Below are positions 34,111-44,617 of a DNA stretch of 64,000 nucleotides, piece by piece. Source of the stretch: Cyrtodaria siliqua. Lineage: Eukaryota; Mollusca; Bivalvia; Adapedonta; Hiatellidae. A program made the translations under genes and the position numbers. Location: contig JAWPHD010010355.1 in the NCBI GenBank assembly GCA_037043455.1, positions 1 through 64,000 on the forward strand, written 5' to 3'. The first letter of the stretch is position 1. Each line of letters starts with the position of its first letter. Under the pieces are notes generated by a model. It saw only the letters and a list, made by a program, of their open reading frames with translations. It had not been told where the DNA came from and searched no databases.

Positions 34111-35650
34111 ATTTCGACTGCAGAAAATATCATGACTAGAGAGAAGTGACATCATATTTCTATACCGACTGTTTTTTTCTCAAGGAATGAAACAAATCAG
34201 GAAACACAACCCAGAAGAGGACCGAATTATCTGCACTCTTAGATTAACAAGAGTTATGCGCAACATGCTGTCTTGCCTAAAGTGATGTGTTCACCAAACA
34301 GGTTTCAAATGACCTTCATCTTGATAAAATCGAGGGTTTATGCAACATCAAATACCTTTGTCTGCATTCAAAAGGGTAGCATTCATAGTTTTCCATAAAA
34401 GGAGCTAACTGCAAATATTGATGAATGGACAGACATTACCATTCCATAGACCAGATTCGGTCAAAATAATAGACGTGTGTCCATATCAGCTTGATTATGC
34501 TAAATATAGCCTTTACTTATAGACAGTGTCCCTTTAAAAAGTTAATTTCATTGGCGGCGCGCCCTGAGCATGCAGCCTATATTTGTATTTGCTTTTTGAT
34601 GCTGCATATGGAGGAGCACGTGACATATGGAGGAGCAAGTAATTAAAAATGTTGGGGGTAAAAAGACTGGCCAAAATGTTGGGGGTAAAAGACTGGCCAT
34701 AAGATCGTGTTGTTGTACTGAAATTGCTGTATTGAAATTGGCGCTATGTCATAGGTCCATATATTAGGTAACTATTACAGCTACATCTCTGACACTTTAA
34801 ATCATAACATGACCCAGCATACCAGGTTTCATAACTCTGTGCTGCTTTCTGCGAAAGTTATGCCCCTTTTTGCACTTAGTATTACTTTTTAGCCAGTATG
34901 TTTTTGGAAAAAATACGGCTTATTGTCTGTCATCCCTTGATCGGCGTCTGTGTATTTGGTTAAGTTTTATGTTAAGGTGCACTTCTTTCATTCTTTCAGT
35001 AACTATAACAGATACAGCTTTGAAACCACCCAGGAAAATCTCACATCAGTCCAACGTGGCACACTTCTATGACAAAAATCAGTGTCAAACATTCAAAAAA
35101 CCAAACTGTATGATATGCCGAATACATATGTCATCCATTTGTCATAGTACACATTTCACTGTTCATATCAGCTTCTTTTTTGATGTTTTTTTTTACTTAA
35201 TTCAAATTTCCCCAACATTCTAAAACTCTTCATAACATTCTAGAAATATATATCATGAGCAATTAATGCAAACACTTAAATATGTTTTGATATCTTAAGT
35301 ATGTGCCTTTGTTCTCAATTTACTATTGCTTAATTTTTATACTTTTAAAATATTTCTACATTTTTTGTTATATAATAAAAATTTGCAATTAAATTTGCAA
35401 ATAAATACACAGTCATGTTTGTTTCCTCCTTTTGAAAACATTCTGTGCAGCCCTGATGCTTTGCATCAGTTTCTTCTTGTATTGAACAGGTTTAGCCTGC
35501 AAAAATATCCACCATTATAATTGGGAAGTATCATGTTACACAGAGGCTGTTGTTTTTTGCTCTCACAAATTGACATTTTAATCTAAGCATAATGTCCTAT
35601 TTTATCATGAACATGTTATCACAAATTAATGCTGGTATCGGCTTGTGATG
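34111..35650. other. Non-coding; dispersed-repeat block at 34180-34250 and two small duplications
   Basis: 34180-34250 is paralogous to 25310-25385. ATGGAGGAGCA and ATGTTGGGGGTAAAA-GACTGGCC are each duplicated near 34609-34700. The plus-strand 117-codon frame (34870-35223) has no recognisable features. Confidence 0.4.
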
Positions 35651-35654
35651 CAAT

Positions 35655-35850
35655 AAAAGGCCAGGTTCCAGTATAAAAACTCCAACATGGCCTTTTTTCA
35701 AATCATTATTCTATCAAAGAGGTTTAATCACAAATTTCTAAATCATATTTAGCACTTTTAAAGCATTTGTAAACTCAAAATTTGGCATGTCAATACATTA
35801 AACATAACAACTGTATCATGTATTTATTTTCTATACAAAACATTTTTTGA
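35655..35850 (+). repeat. Dispersed repeat Y, copy 1
   Basis: This is paralogous to 38495-38715 in the same orientation: GGCCAGG, AGAGGTTTAATCACAA, TTTCTAAAT, GGCATGTMAATACAYTAAAC and ATGTATTTATTTTCTATAC in the same order. Confidence 0.75.
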
Positions 35851-35859
35851 CTCAATCAA

Positions 35860-36026
35860 ATTAGATGTTCTTTAACGGCACATCAACACATTATAGGTTG
35901 TTTACAGCCACCGCAGAGAGAGAGGAAGGATACATAGGAATCCAGGAACCTGCACTTCTCTTACTATCAAATAGACTCCTAAGGTTTTTTAATGTTCTTG
36001 GAGGAAAGACTCCAATACATGGGACG
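35860..36026 (-). mobile_element. SINE family C, 3' part, diverged
   Basis: TTTAACGGCACATCAACACA, CAGAGAGAGAGGAAGGATAC, ATAGGAATCCAGGAACCTGC and AATACATGGGAC match the family C body on the minus strand. The head is absent. Confidence 0.75.
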
Positions 36027-36276
36027 GCATGTCATCATATAATTAGTTTGTGTTTGTTTTATATTAAAGCTCAAAGTAACAGTGTCCCTTTATTAAAATA
36101 GAAGAATTATTTTAGCAAACTTGGTTGTTTTGTAATGTTTGTCAACATTAAACATTTGAAGTGCTAAACCTTTAAATATAAAATTGTCTTTATTGTCATT
36201 GTCACTGAATCATTATTGTCATTAAAAAAAACTTTTTTTTTTAAATTAATTTTTTAATATACTTTTTCTGCAATTA

Positions 36277-36436
36277 AGTGAGGAAGTGTCGATTCTTACG
36301 GATGGCGGGAGGTGTACAGTACTGGTTCTACCCATGAAAAGTGGGTGGTCTGCCTCCACCACAAAAAATTTAACGTCATATATAAACTTACATGTGTTGA
36401 AAATGACGTAAAACACCATACAAACAAACAAACAAA
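36277..36436 (+). mobile_element. SINE family A, head missing, well-preserved 3' end
   Basis: GTGAGGAAGTGTCGATTCTT to ACGTAAAACACCATACAAAC, ending in (AAAC)n. It serves as the uninterrupted reference for the copy split at 8671/10253. Confidence 0.85.
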
Positions 36437-36849
36437 TTTTCTGCAATTAATTGTTTGGATTTCCAGAATCTTTACCCATTTTAAATATTGAAGGGTCAAT
36501 GCAAAACTATTGTAATTACATATGAATAAAGAAGGAGATACAATAGTTCTGCACTGAACCCTCGATATATAGCAATGAAAAAGTCCAGGTGTTTACATTT
36601 TAATCTGCAAAGTTTATCAGTGGCTGTCAAGTGAAAAGTGTATATGGTTCTGTATAATTGCTTCCATTATCAGCTTGTCAGCTTTCATTGTTTTTTAATA
36701 TAAGCATATCAGAAAATGTCAGTGCATATTATAATTAATATAATGTTCACTGCTACTATGGGTCTTCAGTGGCTGGAAGTTATTAAAATAACAAGAATTC
36801 TGTCCAGTGAGTTTAGATATGAAATCTGTAACACTGTACTTTAAATGTA

Positions 36850-37290
36850 ATACAATTTGGAGATGGTATAAGTATTGTGAAATTTGGAGACAGTACATGT
36901 ATTTAAGAGATCACTGATGTTGACACTTGGTCAGTTTGGGCTGAACCCATGGACTCCAACCCATGGTTAGTTGGAGATCTGGAAGTTACTGGCATTATGA
37001 AGGACAATGATATTTAAAGGTGGTTTTTATGAAATTCGAATACTCTGCTCCAAAGAACAGAAAATTATAATAATTTAACACACTTTAACACATTTTTTGG
37101 TGACAGTACATGTATTTAAGTGACCTTGACTCTGACCCAGGGTCAGTTGGAGGGCTGGAAATTATTGACATTAAGACGGACAATGACCAGGAGGTCATAT
37201 GTGAAATTTGAACATTCTACTCCCAAGGGCAAAAAAGTTATCATACAATATGTTGATGTTGTCGAGCCCGCCAACATTAGCGGCGCCTAT
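36850..37290 (+). repeat. Diverged ~213 bp tandem dimer, dispersed-repeat fragment
   Basis: GACAGTACATGTATTTAAG occurs at 36889 and 37102. Each copy is followed by GGTCAGT-TGG, GGAAGTTACTGGCATTA or its relative, GACAATGA and TCTGCTCC/TCTACTCC. It ends near GTTGTCGAGCCCGCCAACAT. Confidence 0.65.
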
Positions 37291-37480
37291 TTCTCAATTT
37301 TTTTCAAAAGGCGAGACAACAAATACCTAAAGCAGAATGTATGAAAATAGTAACAAAGTGGTAGGGCACTGCAACTTTAAAGATTCTGACCTAGAGTACA
37401 CATGTGTGACACATGTGTGACAATCGTGCAACAACGAGGCATGAGGCTGGGCTATGATACTGTAAAGTTGTTCATGGGTA

Positions 37481-37650
37481 GGCGGTAATACCGAGGACTG
37501 GATGCCCATGATTGATTTTGAGGACCGGATGCCCATGATTGATTTTGAGGACCGGATACCCATGATTGATTTTGAGGACTGGATGCCCATGATTGATTTT
37601 GAGGACCGGATGCCCATGATTGATTTTGAGGACCGGATGCCCATGACTGA
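37481..37650. repeat. 27 bp minisatellite, 6 copies
   Basis: GATTTTGAGGACCGGATGCC plus CATGATT. The period of 9 codons leaves two minus-strand frames open; no sign of a real gene. Confidence 0.93.
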
Positions 37651-37659
37651 TCTTTTCTT

Positions 37660-38150
37660 ACATTGATATTTTGTAAAAGTGAGAATTCTTTTATTCCACG
37701 ATATATATGAAATGTTGTTTCTGAACTGCCACAACTTCCCATTTATTCTTATATCATTTGCACTAGCTTGATATCGGCATACATGTGTAAGGTTTAAGCA
37801 CGTGATATTTGTAGTTGGAAACTAATATTTACCAACTAGCTACATGCAATTAGCAATAATGTTCTACTAGCTTAAGATTGCATATGACATAAAATAAAGC
37901 AGTTGTGTTTGAACTACAACAACTTTCCATCAAATGAATTATATCCCAATATATAATACTATGATCTGCCAATATTTTATAGTCATGTGTTTATTAATTG
38001 CCTTTGTTGATTCTTTTGTTAATTAATCCACATGTTAACTTAGATTAGGTTACAGGTAATAAATGAACTGTAAAATACACTATATATGTATTACCACTAG
38101 ATTATAGTTAAACTCTGTGTTTTATTAATTACATGTACAACTAGAAATTA
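37660..38150. other. Non-coding sequence without recognised features
   Basis: No gene or repeat supported. Confidence 0.4.
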
Positions 38151-38410
38151 TTTAGAAACATATGTCTCCCCCCCTAAAGCAACGTTCAAGGGTATTCATT
38201 GTCAGTAATGTATCAAAATCATCAAAATGGCCATAACTCCGGCAAAAATCAATAAACCAGATGCCTTTAGGACATGCAAAACTACACATGATACAGATAC
38301 TTCCCACCAAGTTTGGTTAAAATCCACATAAAAATGCAGTCAGAGTCGAGGTGACAAGATTTCATGATGGACAGGTTGGTCGGACAAAAAGAATATGTGT
38401 CACTCAATAG
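38150..38410 (+). repeat. Dispersed repeat fragment (GGCCATAACTCCGGC type)
   Basis: It contains ATGGCCATAACTCCGGC, CCACCAAGTTTGGTTAAAAT and a terminal GGACAGGTTGGTCGGAC. Related phrases occur at 19468, 39410, 39520 and 58490. It is a degraded piece of the monomer-built dispersed families. Confidence 0.5.
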
Positions 38411-38494
38411 GAGCAGGAAACATACAATTCTATCCTGATACACGCATTTCGGGACAAATTTTACTTTTTTGATATGAACTGTATTTTGAGTTAA

Positions 38495-38715
38495 CGGCCA
38501 GGGTTGTGTATAAAACCCCCAAAATGACCCCAGAGTAACTTTTCTGATCATTTTATGCATTATGCTGTTCAGAGAGGTTTAATCACAAGTTTCTAAATAA
38601 TAAAGCATTTTTAAACCATAAAATTCGGCATGTAAATACACTAAACATTACTCTATACATATATATCAAAATAATTATATAATGTATTTATTTTCTATAC
38701 TTTCTAGAACAAAAC
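38495..38715 (+). repeat. Dispersed repeat Y, copy 2
   Basis: This is the paralogue of 35655-35850; see that entry for the shared blocks. It contains an extra TATATATCAAAATAATTATA insertion before the ATGTATTTATTTTC block. Confidence 0.75.
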
Positions 38716-40040
38716 TGTTATTCCCAACTGTCAAATTTTGAATTTGGTGCATCTATTAATAGCTGTACCTGTAAAAATAAGATCAGTGATTGGTCAGAGT
38801 GCTGAAACCTTTATCTTGAAGCAGACGAAATTCTAACTGGCTACAGTGTATACATAATGACGGTGGACACTACCGAACGCTGGGGTTTAGGCCAGTAAGT
38901 AATTTCAGGCTATAGTCTGTGGCATATATAGGACATTCTTTACCTTTATTTGTAAGAACAATGTTATGTAATTTTTAAGAAAGAACAACATTAATGTATT
39001 TCTCCATGGGAAACCTGTCTTAAATCAGCAGTAGACAGACAGAAACATAAATAATTCCAGCTAACCTAGTGGTTATCTAATAAACAGTGACATATTTATG
39101 TCCAAAAAGATGAACATTTATGCAGTCCTTGGCACTGTTTGCTGCATTTCCCCATACCTTCCAATCCTCACAAAATGCTCACTTGACTTCTTTTTTATGT
39201 AGGTTTGACAACACTTATATTGGTATAAAAATCAATGTACTTTAAAACTAGAAATATCACAAAGTGATGAATACCTCCATTCCAAATACTGTTGTTCCGT
39301 AGTATATGCATCTGAACACCAATCCTTTCTGTCGAAAGTTTCATTTTGAGTCAATAAAGAATCCTGTTCTGTTCTGTTAAATGGATGAACAGATATCAGC
39401 TAACAAAAGGGCCATTAATTTTGTGAAAATGGCATCTTATTTACTGATACTGAATAGTGTGAAGTTTCATTCCATTGTGTCAAGATGCTTTTAACACAAT
39501 TTGTCTAAGTACAAAAAGGGGTATAACTCTGCTAAAATCATAAATTGCAAACAAAAAGGGGCATTACTCTGCTTAACTGGGATGCAGAGTGGTGTGTTGC
39601 CTATTGGCACAGAATACATTCGTGTATAACGTTACATTGACGGGATGCGACGTGGCAGGACAAAGTGAAACCTATATGTAGCCTCATCAAATCGATCTGT
39701 TTGCGGGAATATATAAATATTGGGTGATGAGGCCTATTTATCCTTATTTTTTCCCTTGCTCTAGTCCTGACCACCCCTCTATCTTCCTATTTAATCTATT
39801 TTTCATCTGGCAGTTTACAATAAAAATACATTTCTACTGGTGAAAGACAAAAATAATGACTCATATAAAGACAGTCCAAAATTATTAAAACTGGCAAGAT
39901 AGGTACAATACAGATGCGCAACTCCATTTTATGTTTGGTGTAAATGTATTGTTAACATTCACCTTGATATGGGAGAGGCCTTTAAATTTACATCTGTACC
40001 TTGATCATAGACCATAACTCAACCACATGACCTGTTCACC
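38716..40040. other. Mostly non-coding; fragments of ATAACTCTGC-type dispersed repeat at 39240-39600
   Basis: GGGGTATAACTCTGCTAAAA and GGGGCATTACTCTGCTTAA at 39517-39580 form a short tandem pair of the type seen at 58490-58890. No gene is recognised. Confidence 0.4.
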
Positions 40041-40042
40041 AC

Positions 40043-40127
40043 TAAATTGATTTTATAGTCACACCAACAGCCTAATTTCCAGCTTTCAATGGTGGAGGTA
40101 GATGGGTGGATATCTGGGTAGAACCAC
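40043..40127 (-). mobile_element. SINE family B, 3' part, split by an hAT-like element
   Basis: On the minus strand: GGTTCTACCC, then CCACCTACCTCCACCATTGA, AAGCTGGAAAT and GACTATAAAATCAATTTA. The 5' part resumes at 40785. Confidence 0.85.
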
Positions 40128-40784
40128 TAGCGGATCCAGGGGGGGCGCACCCGGTGCGCGCCCCCCCTAAAAATTCCGGATCATACATGTATGTCCATGT
40201 TACTGTAGATAAAATATCAAACAATTTCGATGCACGCCCTCAGTATAAATTTTTTTTTCGCTCGCTTCGCTCGCTCGCATAATGACTAATGAGTGCTTTA
40301 ATTAACACATTGTTAGATCCTTTTATTTGAAAACGGACTTTTTTTTATTCATACATGTATGTCCATGTTACGGTAGATAAAATATCAAACAATTTCGATG
40401 CACTCCCTCAGTATAAATTTTTTGTTCGACGCATAATGGCTAATGAGTGGTTTAATTAACACATTGTTAAATCCTTTTATTTGAAAATGGACTTTTTTTT
40501 TATTCATACATGTATGTCCATGTTGCTGTAGATAAAATATCAAACAATTTCGATGCACGCCCTCAGTATAATTTTTTTTTTCGCTCGCTTCGCTCGCTCT
40601 ACACATAATGGCTAATGAGTGGTTTGATTAACACATTGTTAAATCCTTTTATTTGAAAACGGACTTTACTACCCTATCAATGCACTAACGCAACCGTTTT
40701 ATGAGGCTCGAAACGGACCCGAAAATTGACCAAAATCTTACGCCCCCCCTAAGCTGAAATCCTGGATCCGCCCCTGAGAACTAC
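40120..40784. mobile_element. Non-autonomous hAT-like transposon with 8 bp target-site duplication
   Basis: Body 40128-40776 (649 bp). The right end reads CAGGGGCGGATCCAGGATTT on the minus strand, a typical CAGGG-type hAT terminus. The left end TAGCGGATCCAGG is its inverted partner with three G lost and C to T. Flanks AGAACCAC (40120-40127) and AGAACTAC (40777-40784) are an 8 bp duplication with one mismatch. The interior has three tandem ~155-168 bp units starting TCATACATGTATGTCCATGT at 40181, 40349 and 40504. A strong G7/C7 hairpin lies at about 40138-40168. No transposase is encoded. Confidence 0.9.
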
Positions 40785-40850
40785 CAATGTTCTGCAAGCC
40801 AGCTGGATAACTTCCTCACATAAAAATTCATGGTCACATGAGGGCTAGAT
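40785..40850 (-). mobile_element. SINE family B, 5' part of the split copy
   Basis: CAATGTTCTGCAAGCCAGCT, GGATAACTTCCTCACATAAA and AATTCATGGTC are the reverse complement of the family B core. Joined to 40043-40127 they restore the normal order. Confidence 0.85.
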
Positions 40851-41160
40851 AATAACAGGGTAATATTGTTTATAATAGCATAGATGCACAACTATACCAT
40901 AGTTCTAGCATACCCATAGCTACATCAGTAGGTTGCACTATTCCTCTAACCATTACAGGGGACCATTATAGCATGCTCCTGAATTCTAGTCTTTCTAGAT
41001 TCCACCTGTGTCTAATTAACAGATCATTTAGAGAATGTTACATATCACTCAGGTAAATGGGTGATTTAGATATATTAATAATAAACCACATGAATAAGAT
41101 ATTTCGGTATAACATTCTCATTATGTTTATCACTCCAGAGCAGATTTGAGAATATATTTC

Positions 41161-41967
41161 AATCCTTAGCCTGCTATGAATGTATAATGGACTGTCCTTT
41201 CTTTAAATTTAGACCATTCCATTTATGTTACTCGCAGGCTGATCTGGGTTACAATGGACGCAAAGGCTATTGTAGTCGCCCTTAGCAGGATATTGTAGAC
41301 GCCCTTAGCAGGATACTGTAGAAACCCTTAGCAGGATATTGTAGACGCCCTTAGCAGGATATTGTAGACGCCCTTAGCAGGATATTGTAGATGCCCTTAG
41401 CAGGATATTGTAGACGCCCTTAGCAGGATATTGTAGATGCCCTTAGCAGGATATTGTAGATGCCCTTAGCAGGACATTGTAGACGCCCTTAGCAGGACAT
41501 TGTAGACGCCCTTAGCAGGATATTGTAGATGCCCTTAGCAGGATATTGTAGACGCCCTTAGCAGGATATTGTAGACGCCCTTAGCAGGATATTGTAGACG
41601 CCCTTAGCAGGATATTGTAGATGCCCTTAGCAGGATATTGTAGACGCCCTTAGCAGGATATTGTAGACGCCCTTAGCAGGATATTGTAGACGCCCTTAGC
41701 AGGATATTGTAGACGCCCTTAGCAGGATATTGTAGATGCCCTTAGCAGGATATTGTAGATGCCCTTAGCAGGATATTGTAGACGCCCTTAGCAGGATATT
41801 GTAGATGCCCTTAGCAGGATATTGTAGATGCCCTTAGCAGGATATTGTAGATGCCCTTAGCAGGATATTGTAGACGCCCTTAGCAGGATATTGTAGACGC
41901 CCTTAGCAGGACATTGTAGACGCCCTTAGCAGGATATTGTAGACGTCCTTAGCAGGCTAAGGGTTAA
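41161..41967. mobile_element. piggyBac-like MITE (family P) whose right end has expanded into a 23 bp array
   Basis: The left end is TCCTTAGCCTGCTATGAATG with a degraded TTAA (TTCAA). The interior GATCTGGGTTACAATGGACG and CAAAGGCTAT matches the family. The right end is CCCTTAGCAGGCTAAGGG followed by TTAA at 41964-41967. Between them the terminal sequence is tandemly multiplied (next entry), enlarging a ~200 bp element to about 800 bp. Confidence 0.88.
41268..41956. repeat. 23 bp minisatellite, 30 copies, made of MITE terminal sequence
   Basis: The unit is ATATTGTAGACGCCCTTAGC plus AGG. It corresponds to CTATTGTAGTCGCCCTTAGC plus AGG at the end of family P elements (compare 43105-43120 and 11840-11860). 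Variants are GATGCCC for GACGCCC and ACATT for ATATT. 689 bp equals 30 units with no indels. Confidence 0.96.
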
Positions 41968-42193
41968 TTAAGACGATGGGTGGATTCGACTGGGACTATT
42001 TCCATAAGCACATTGCTGTTTCGCTTGTTGAATTCCTTCAGTTTTCATATCATCCAATCCGATTACGGTAAATAATTGATTTGATTGGTCAGTCGTTTTT
42101 CTATACTCAACACACATTATGAAAATTATCCCAACTGAAAAAGTATATCTACAACAAAGGCCAGGCAAATACCATCAATGTACAATCAAAACT

Positions 42194-42250
<57 letters not shown>
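42194..42250. repeat. (ATC)n microsatellite, ~19 units
   Basis: An uninterrupted ATC/TCA run. The poly-isoleucine frame across it is not a gene. Confidence 0.97.
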
Positions 42251-42251
<1 letters not shown>

Positions 42252-42280
42252 CCATATCCTCCTTCTCTTCCTGCTTTGAA

Positions 42281-42390
42281 ACCTTCTCGCCTCTCACTTC
42301 TGCGGGTTTGAAACTCACTGGGAGCTCGACTTACAAGTGAGAAAGGGTTGATTCTTACGGATGGCAGAAGGTATTCAATACTGGTTCCTC
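42281..42390 (+). mobile_element. SINE family A, 5' half, ending in a (CTC)n expansion
   Basis: CCTTCTCGCCTCTCACTTCT, B-box-like GCGGGTTTGAAACTC, GGGAGCTCGACTTACAAGTG, GATTCTTACGGATGGCAG and CTGGTTC match the family A head-side body on the plus strand. After GGTTC the sequence passes directly into CTC repeats, and the 3' half is gone. Confidence 0.8.
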
Positions 42391-42500
42391 CTCCTCCTCC
42401 TCCTCCTCCTCCTCCACCTCCTCCTCCTCCACCTCCTCCTCCTCCTCCAACTCCTCCTCCTCCTCCTCCTCCTCCACCTCCTCCTCCTCCTCCTCCTCTC
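42386..42500. repeat. (CTC)n microsatellite with CAC interruptions
   Basis: About 115 bp of CTC/CCT with interruptions CAC and CAA. The reverse-strand arginine-rich frame (42375-42575) is a by-product. Confidence 0.97.
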
Positions 42501-42944
42501 CCTTGTCATCATCCTCATAATTAACATCACCCTCACAATCTCATCAGCATCATCATCTTCATACAAGCAACACATGCTAATGATAATTCATTAATCAGAC
42601 AAGTAGGGAAGAGCAGTAACAAAGTAAACAAGCAGGTATTGATATAGTAACAGACATGGGGTAATTTGCAGACCAGTTGATTAGCGGACAGGGGTAATTA
42701 GCGGATCAGTTGATTATTAGACAGGTAATCTGATCTCTGACCTACCTGGTCAAGAAACAGAGTGTTAGGCGGTGGCAATAATAACTCTCTATACATAAAC
42801 TGTGCATTCACCATCTTCAGAAAAGTTTTATATTTATGTGAAAAAAGGGGAATTCTGAGTGACTGTTTTTTGTTTTTTTAAAAACTGATAAAACTACACA
42901 GATTTTTTGCTGTAACTCCTTATTTATTATGACTTAATACTTAT

Positions 42945-43129
42945 TTAACCCTTAACTTGCTACATATATATAATGGACTGTTCTTTCTTTGAATTAAAAC
43001 CATTGCAATTATGTGAAAAAATGGGTGTTTTGGGGAAAATGACCGATCAGCAGCCATTGTAAAACCCTGATTTGGGTTTACAATGGACGCAAAGGCTATT
43101 ATAGTTGTGCTTAGCGGGTTAAGGCTTAA
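42945..43129. mobile_element. piggyBac-like MITE (family P), TTAA flanks
   Basis: TTAA at 42945-42948 and 43126-43129. The ends are CCCTTAACTTGCTACATA and GCTTAGCGGGTTAAGGC. The interior GATCAGCAGCC and GGACGCAAAGGCTATTATAG is as in the other copies. Confidence 0.88.
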
Positions 43130-43199
43130 CAGGATTGGACCGGAAGAAACCAACTCGTATAGAGTTCCTTCTCCTTAGAGTCTTTTAAATAATATTGAA

Positions 43200-43600
43200 T
43201 GAGACCTATACCAAAGTGATCCGTATGATATAAAGAGTATTTCATTTAAGACCTCCAAGATGGCCACCAGCAGCCATCTCTGTTTAGACTTACACAGGAA
43301 AATATTATTACTTCTCAGAAACACCACTGAGTGGGTTATCATACAACTTTACAACGAGACTTCTCTCAATGTCTGGTTGAGTTAAAATTAAATTAAATTA
43401 ATTTCAACTTCCTAGAAAATCCAAGATGGTGTCCATGTCTAAAAATAGAAAAGATGGCTAGTTCTGGCTAATGCATCACTGCAAGAGATACTGAGAACTT
43501 AACAAATAATCATTTGGTCCAAAATGGAAGTGATTTAAATTTTGATCAGACTTCCGAGATGGTGGATTAAATTATTCATTAATTATTTATTAATTCATTT
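43200..43600. repeat. Diverged dispersed repeat with CAAGATGGCC motifs
   Basis: CCAAGATGGCCACCAGCAGC, CCAAGATGGTGTCC, AAAGATGGCTAG and CGAGATGGTGG recur at ~100 bp spacing, recalling the GATGGCCGCTGGCAGCCATG motif of the Helitron-like monomer. It is an old relative at most. Confidence 0.4.
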
Positions 43601-43619
43601 AGTTATGATAAAGATGCAT

Positions 43620-43793
43620 TTATCGCAGTGTCGATATCTTTCTTAAGACTTGAAGAGTGATCTCCCTTATTTCATCATCATTTTTCCAAAACAAGTGTGG
43701 GTCTGCCGACGCTCTACTGGCAAACAATAGAAGAAGGAAGAGATAACAACAGAAGACCAGCATATGTATTCTGCCAATCTGATGCAAAATCAT
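43620..43793 (-). CDS. Candidate small secreted peptide, 57 codons
   Basis: The frame is open from 43835, but the start at 43793 (MILHQIGRIH) or 43763 gives a textbook signal peptide. A basic n-region is followed by the hydrophobic core LVFCCYLFLLLLFA and an SRASA cleavage motif before DPHLFW. The predicted mature part is about 27 residues (DPHLFWKNDDEIRE and on to STLR), ending in TAA at 43622-43620. No dibasic-flanked amidation signal is present, so it does not look like a classical neuropeptide precursor. The last ~15 codons overlap an AAGGGAGATCACT motif, a repeat common in this DNA, which argues for caution. No splice donor or homologue is recognised. It could be the first exon of a secreted protein, a single-exon peptide, or a chance frame. 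Confidence 0.3.
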   Translation of the reverse strand: MILHQIGRIHMLVFCCYLFLLLLFASRASADPHLFWKNDDEIREITLQVLRKISTLR

Positions 43794-43923
43794 AAACAAA
43801 GTATTATTTGTGATGCAGTAAGAGAATGAGGTCACGACTGTTGTCTATTTGTTTTGATTTCATGATAATGATTGTAAATGATTTATTTATCTCATTGGTG
43901 TTTTTACCTCATTAAGCACCTAT

Positions 43924-44066
43924 TAGGCCGTATGACTGTCGATTTATTTGTGGCAGGAGCAGAATACCCCATTTTTTTTAGAACCAGTACTGCTTTTTCA
44001 CTTGACAAATCGACCTCCCAGTGGGATTCGAACCCGCAGTGGTGAGAGGCGAGAAAGTTTTCAACA
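43924..44066 (-). mobile_element. SINE family A, head expanded into the adjoining 22 bp array
   Basis: The minus-strand body (AGTACTGGTTCT, CTGCTCCTGCCAC, GACAGTCATACGG) and B box GGGTTCGAATCCC are present. Beyond the B box the head passes into ACACTGTGTTGAAAACTTTC and then the array. The A-box end of the SINE is not seen after the array. Confidence 0.85.
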
Positions 44067-44617
44067 CAGTGTCCTTACTATCCTGACACAGTGTCCTTAC
44101 TATCCTGACACAGTGTCCTTACTATCCTGACACAGTGTCCTTACTATCCTGACACAGTGTCCTTACTATCCTGACACAGTGTCCTTACTATCCTGACACA
44201 GTGTCCTTACTATCCTGACACAGTGTCCTTACTATCCTGACACAGTGTCCTTACTATCCTGACACAGTGTCCTTACTATCCTGACACAGTGTCCTTACTA
44301 TCCTGACAACAGTGTCCTTACTATCCTGACACAGTGTCCTTACTATCCTGACACAGTGTCCTTACTATCCTGACACAGTGTCCTTACTATCCTGACACAG
44401 TGTCCTTACTATCCTGACACAGTGTCCTTACTATCCTGACACAGTGTCCTTACTATCCTGACACAGTGTCCTTACTATCCTGACACAGTGTCCTTACTAT
44501 CCTGACACAGTGTTCTTACTATCCTGACACAGTGTTCTTACTATCCTGACACAGTGTCCTTACTATCCTGACACAGTGTCCTTACTATCCTGACACAGTG
44601 TCCTTACTATCCTGACA
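44065..44617. repeat. 22 bp minisatellite, 25 copies, made of SINE head sequence
   Basis: The unit is CACAGTGTCCTTACTATCCT plus GA. The family A copy at 59295-59325 has CACAGCGTCTTTCCCATCCC plus GGCC at the equivalent position, so the unit is derived from the tRNA-like head just outside the B box. One unit has an extra A (near 44307), and two have TTCTT for TCCTT. Confidence 0.96.

Noticed and set aside
33669..34155. Three minus-strand frames with repeated YHFLKVI-like phrases
   Set aside because: They come from decayed units of the 53 bp array.
42119..42594. Poly-isoleucine, leucine-rich and arginine-rich frames
   Set aside because: They follow the (ATC)n and (CTC)n microsatellites.
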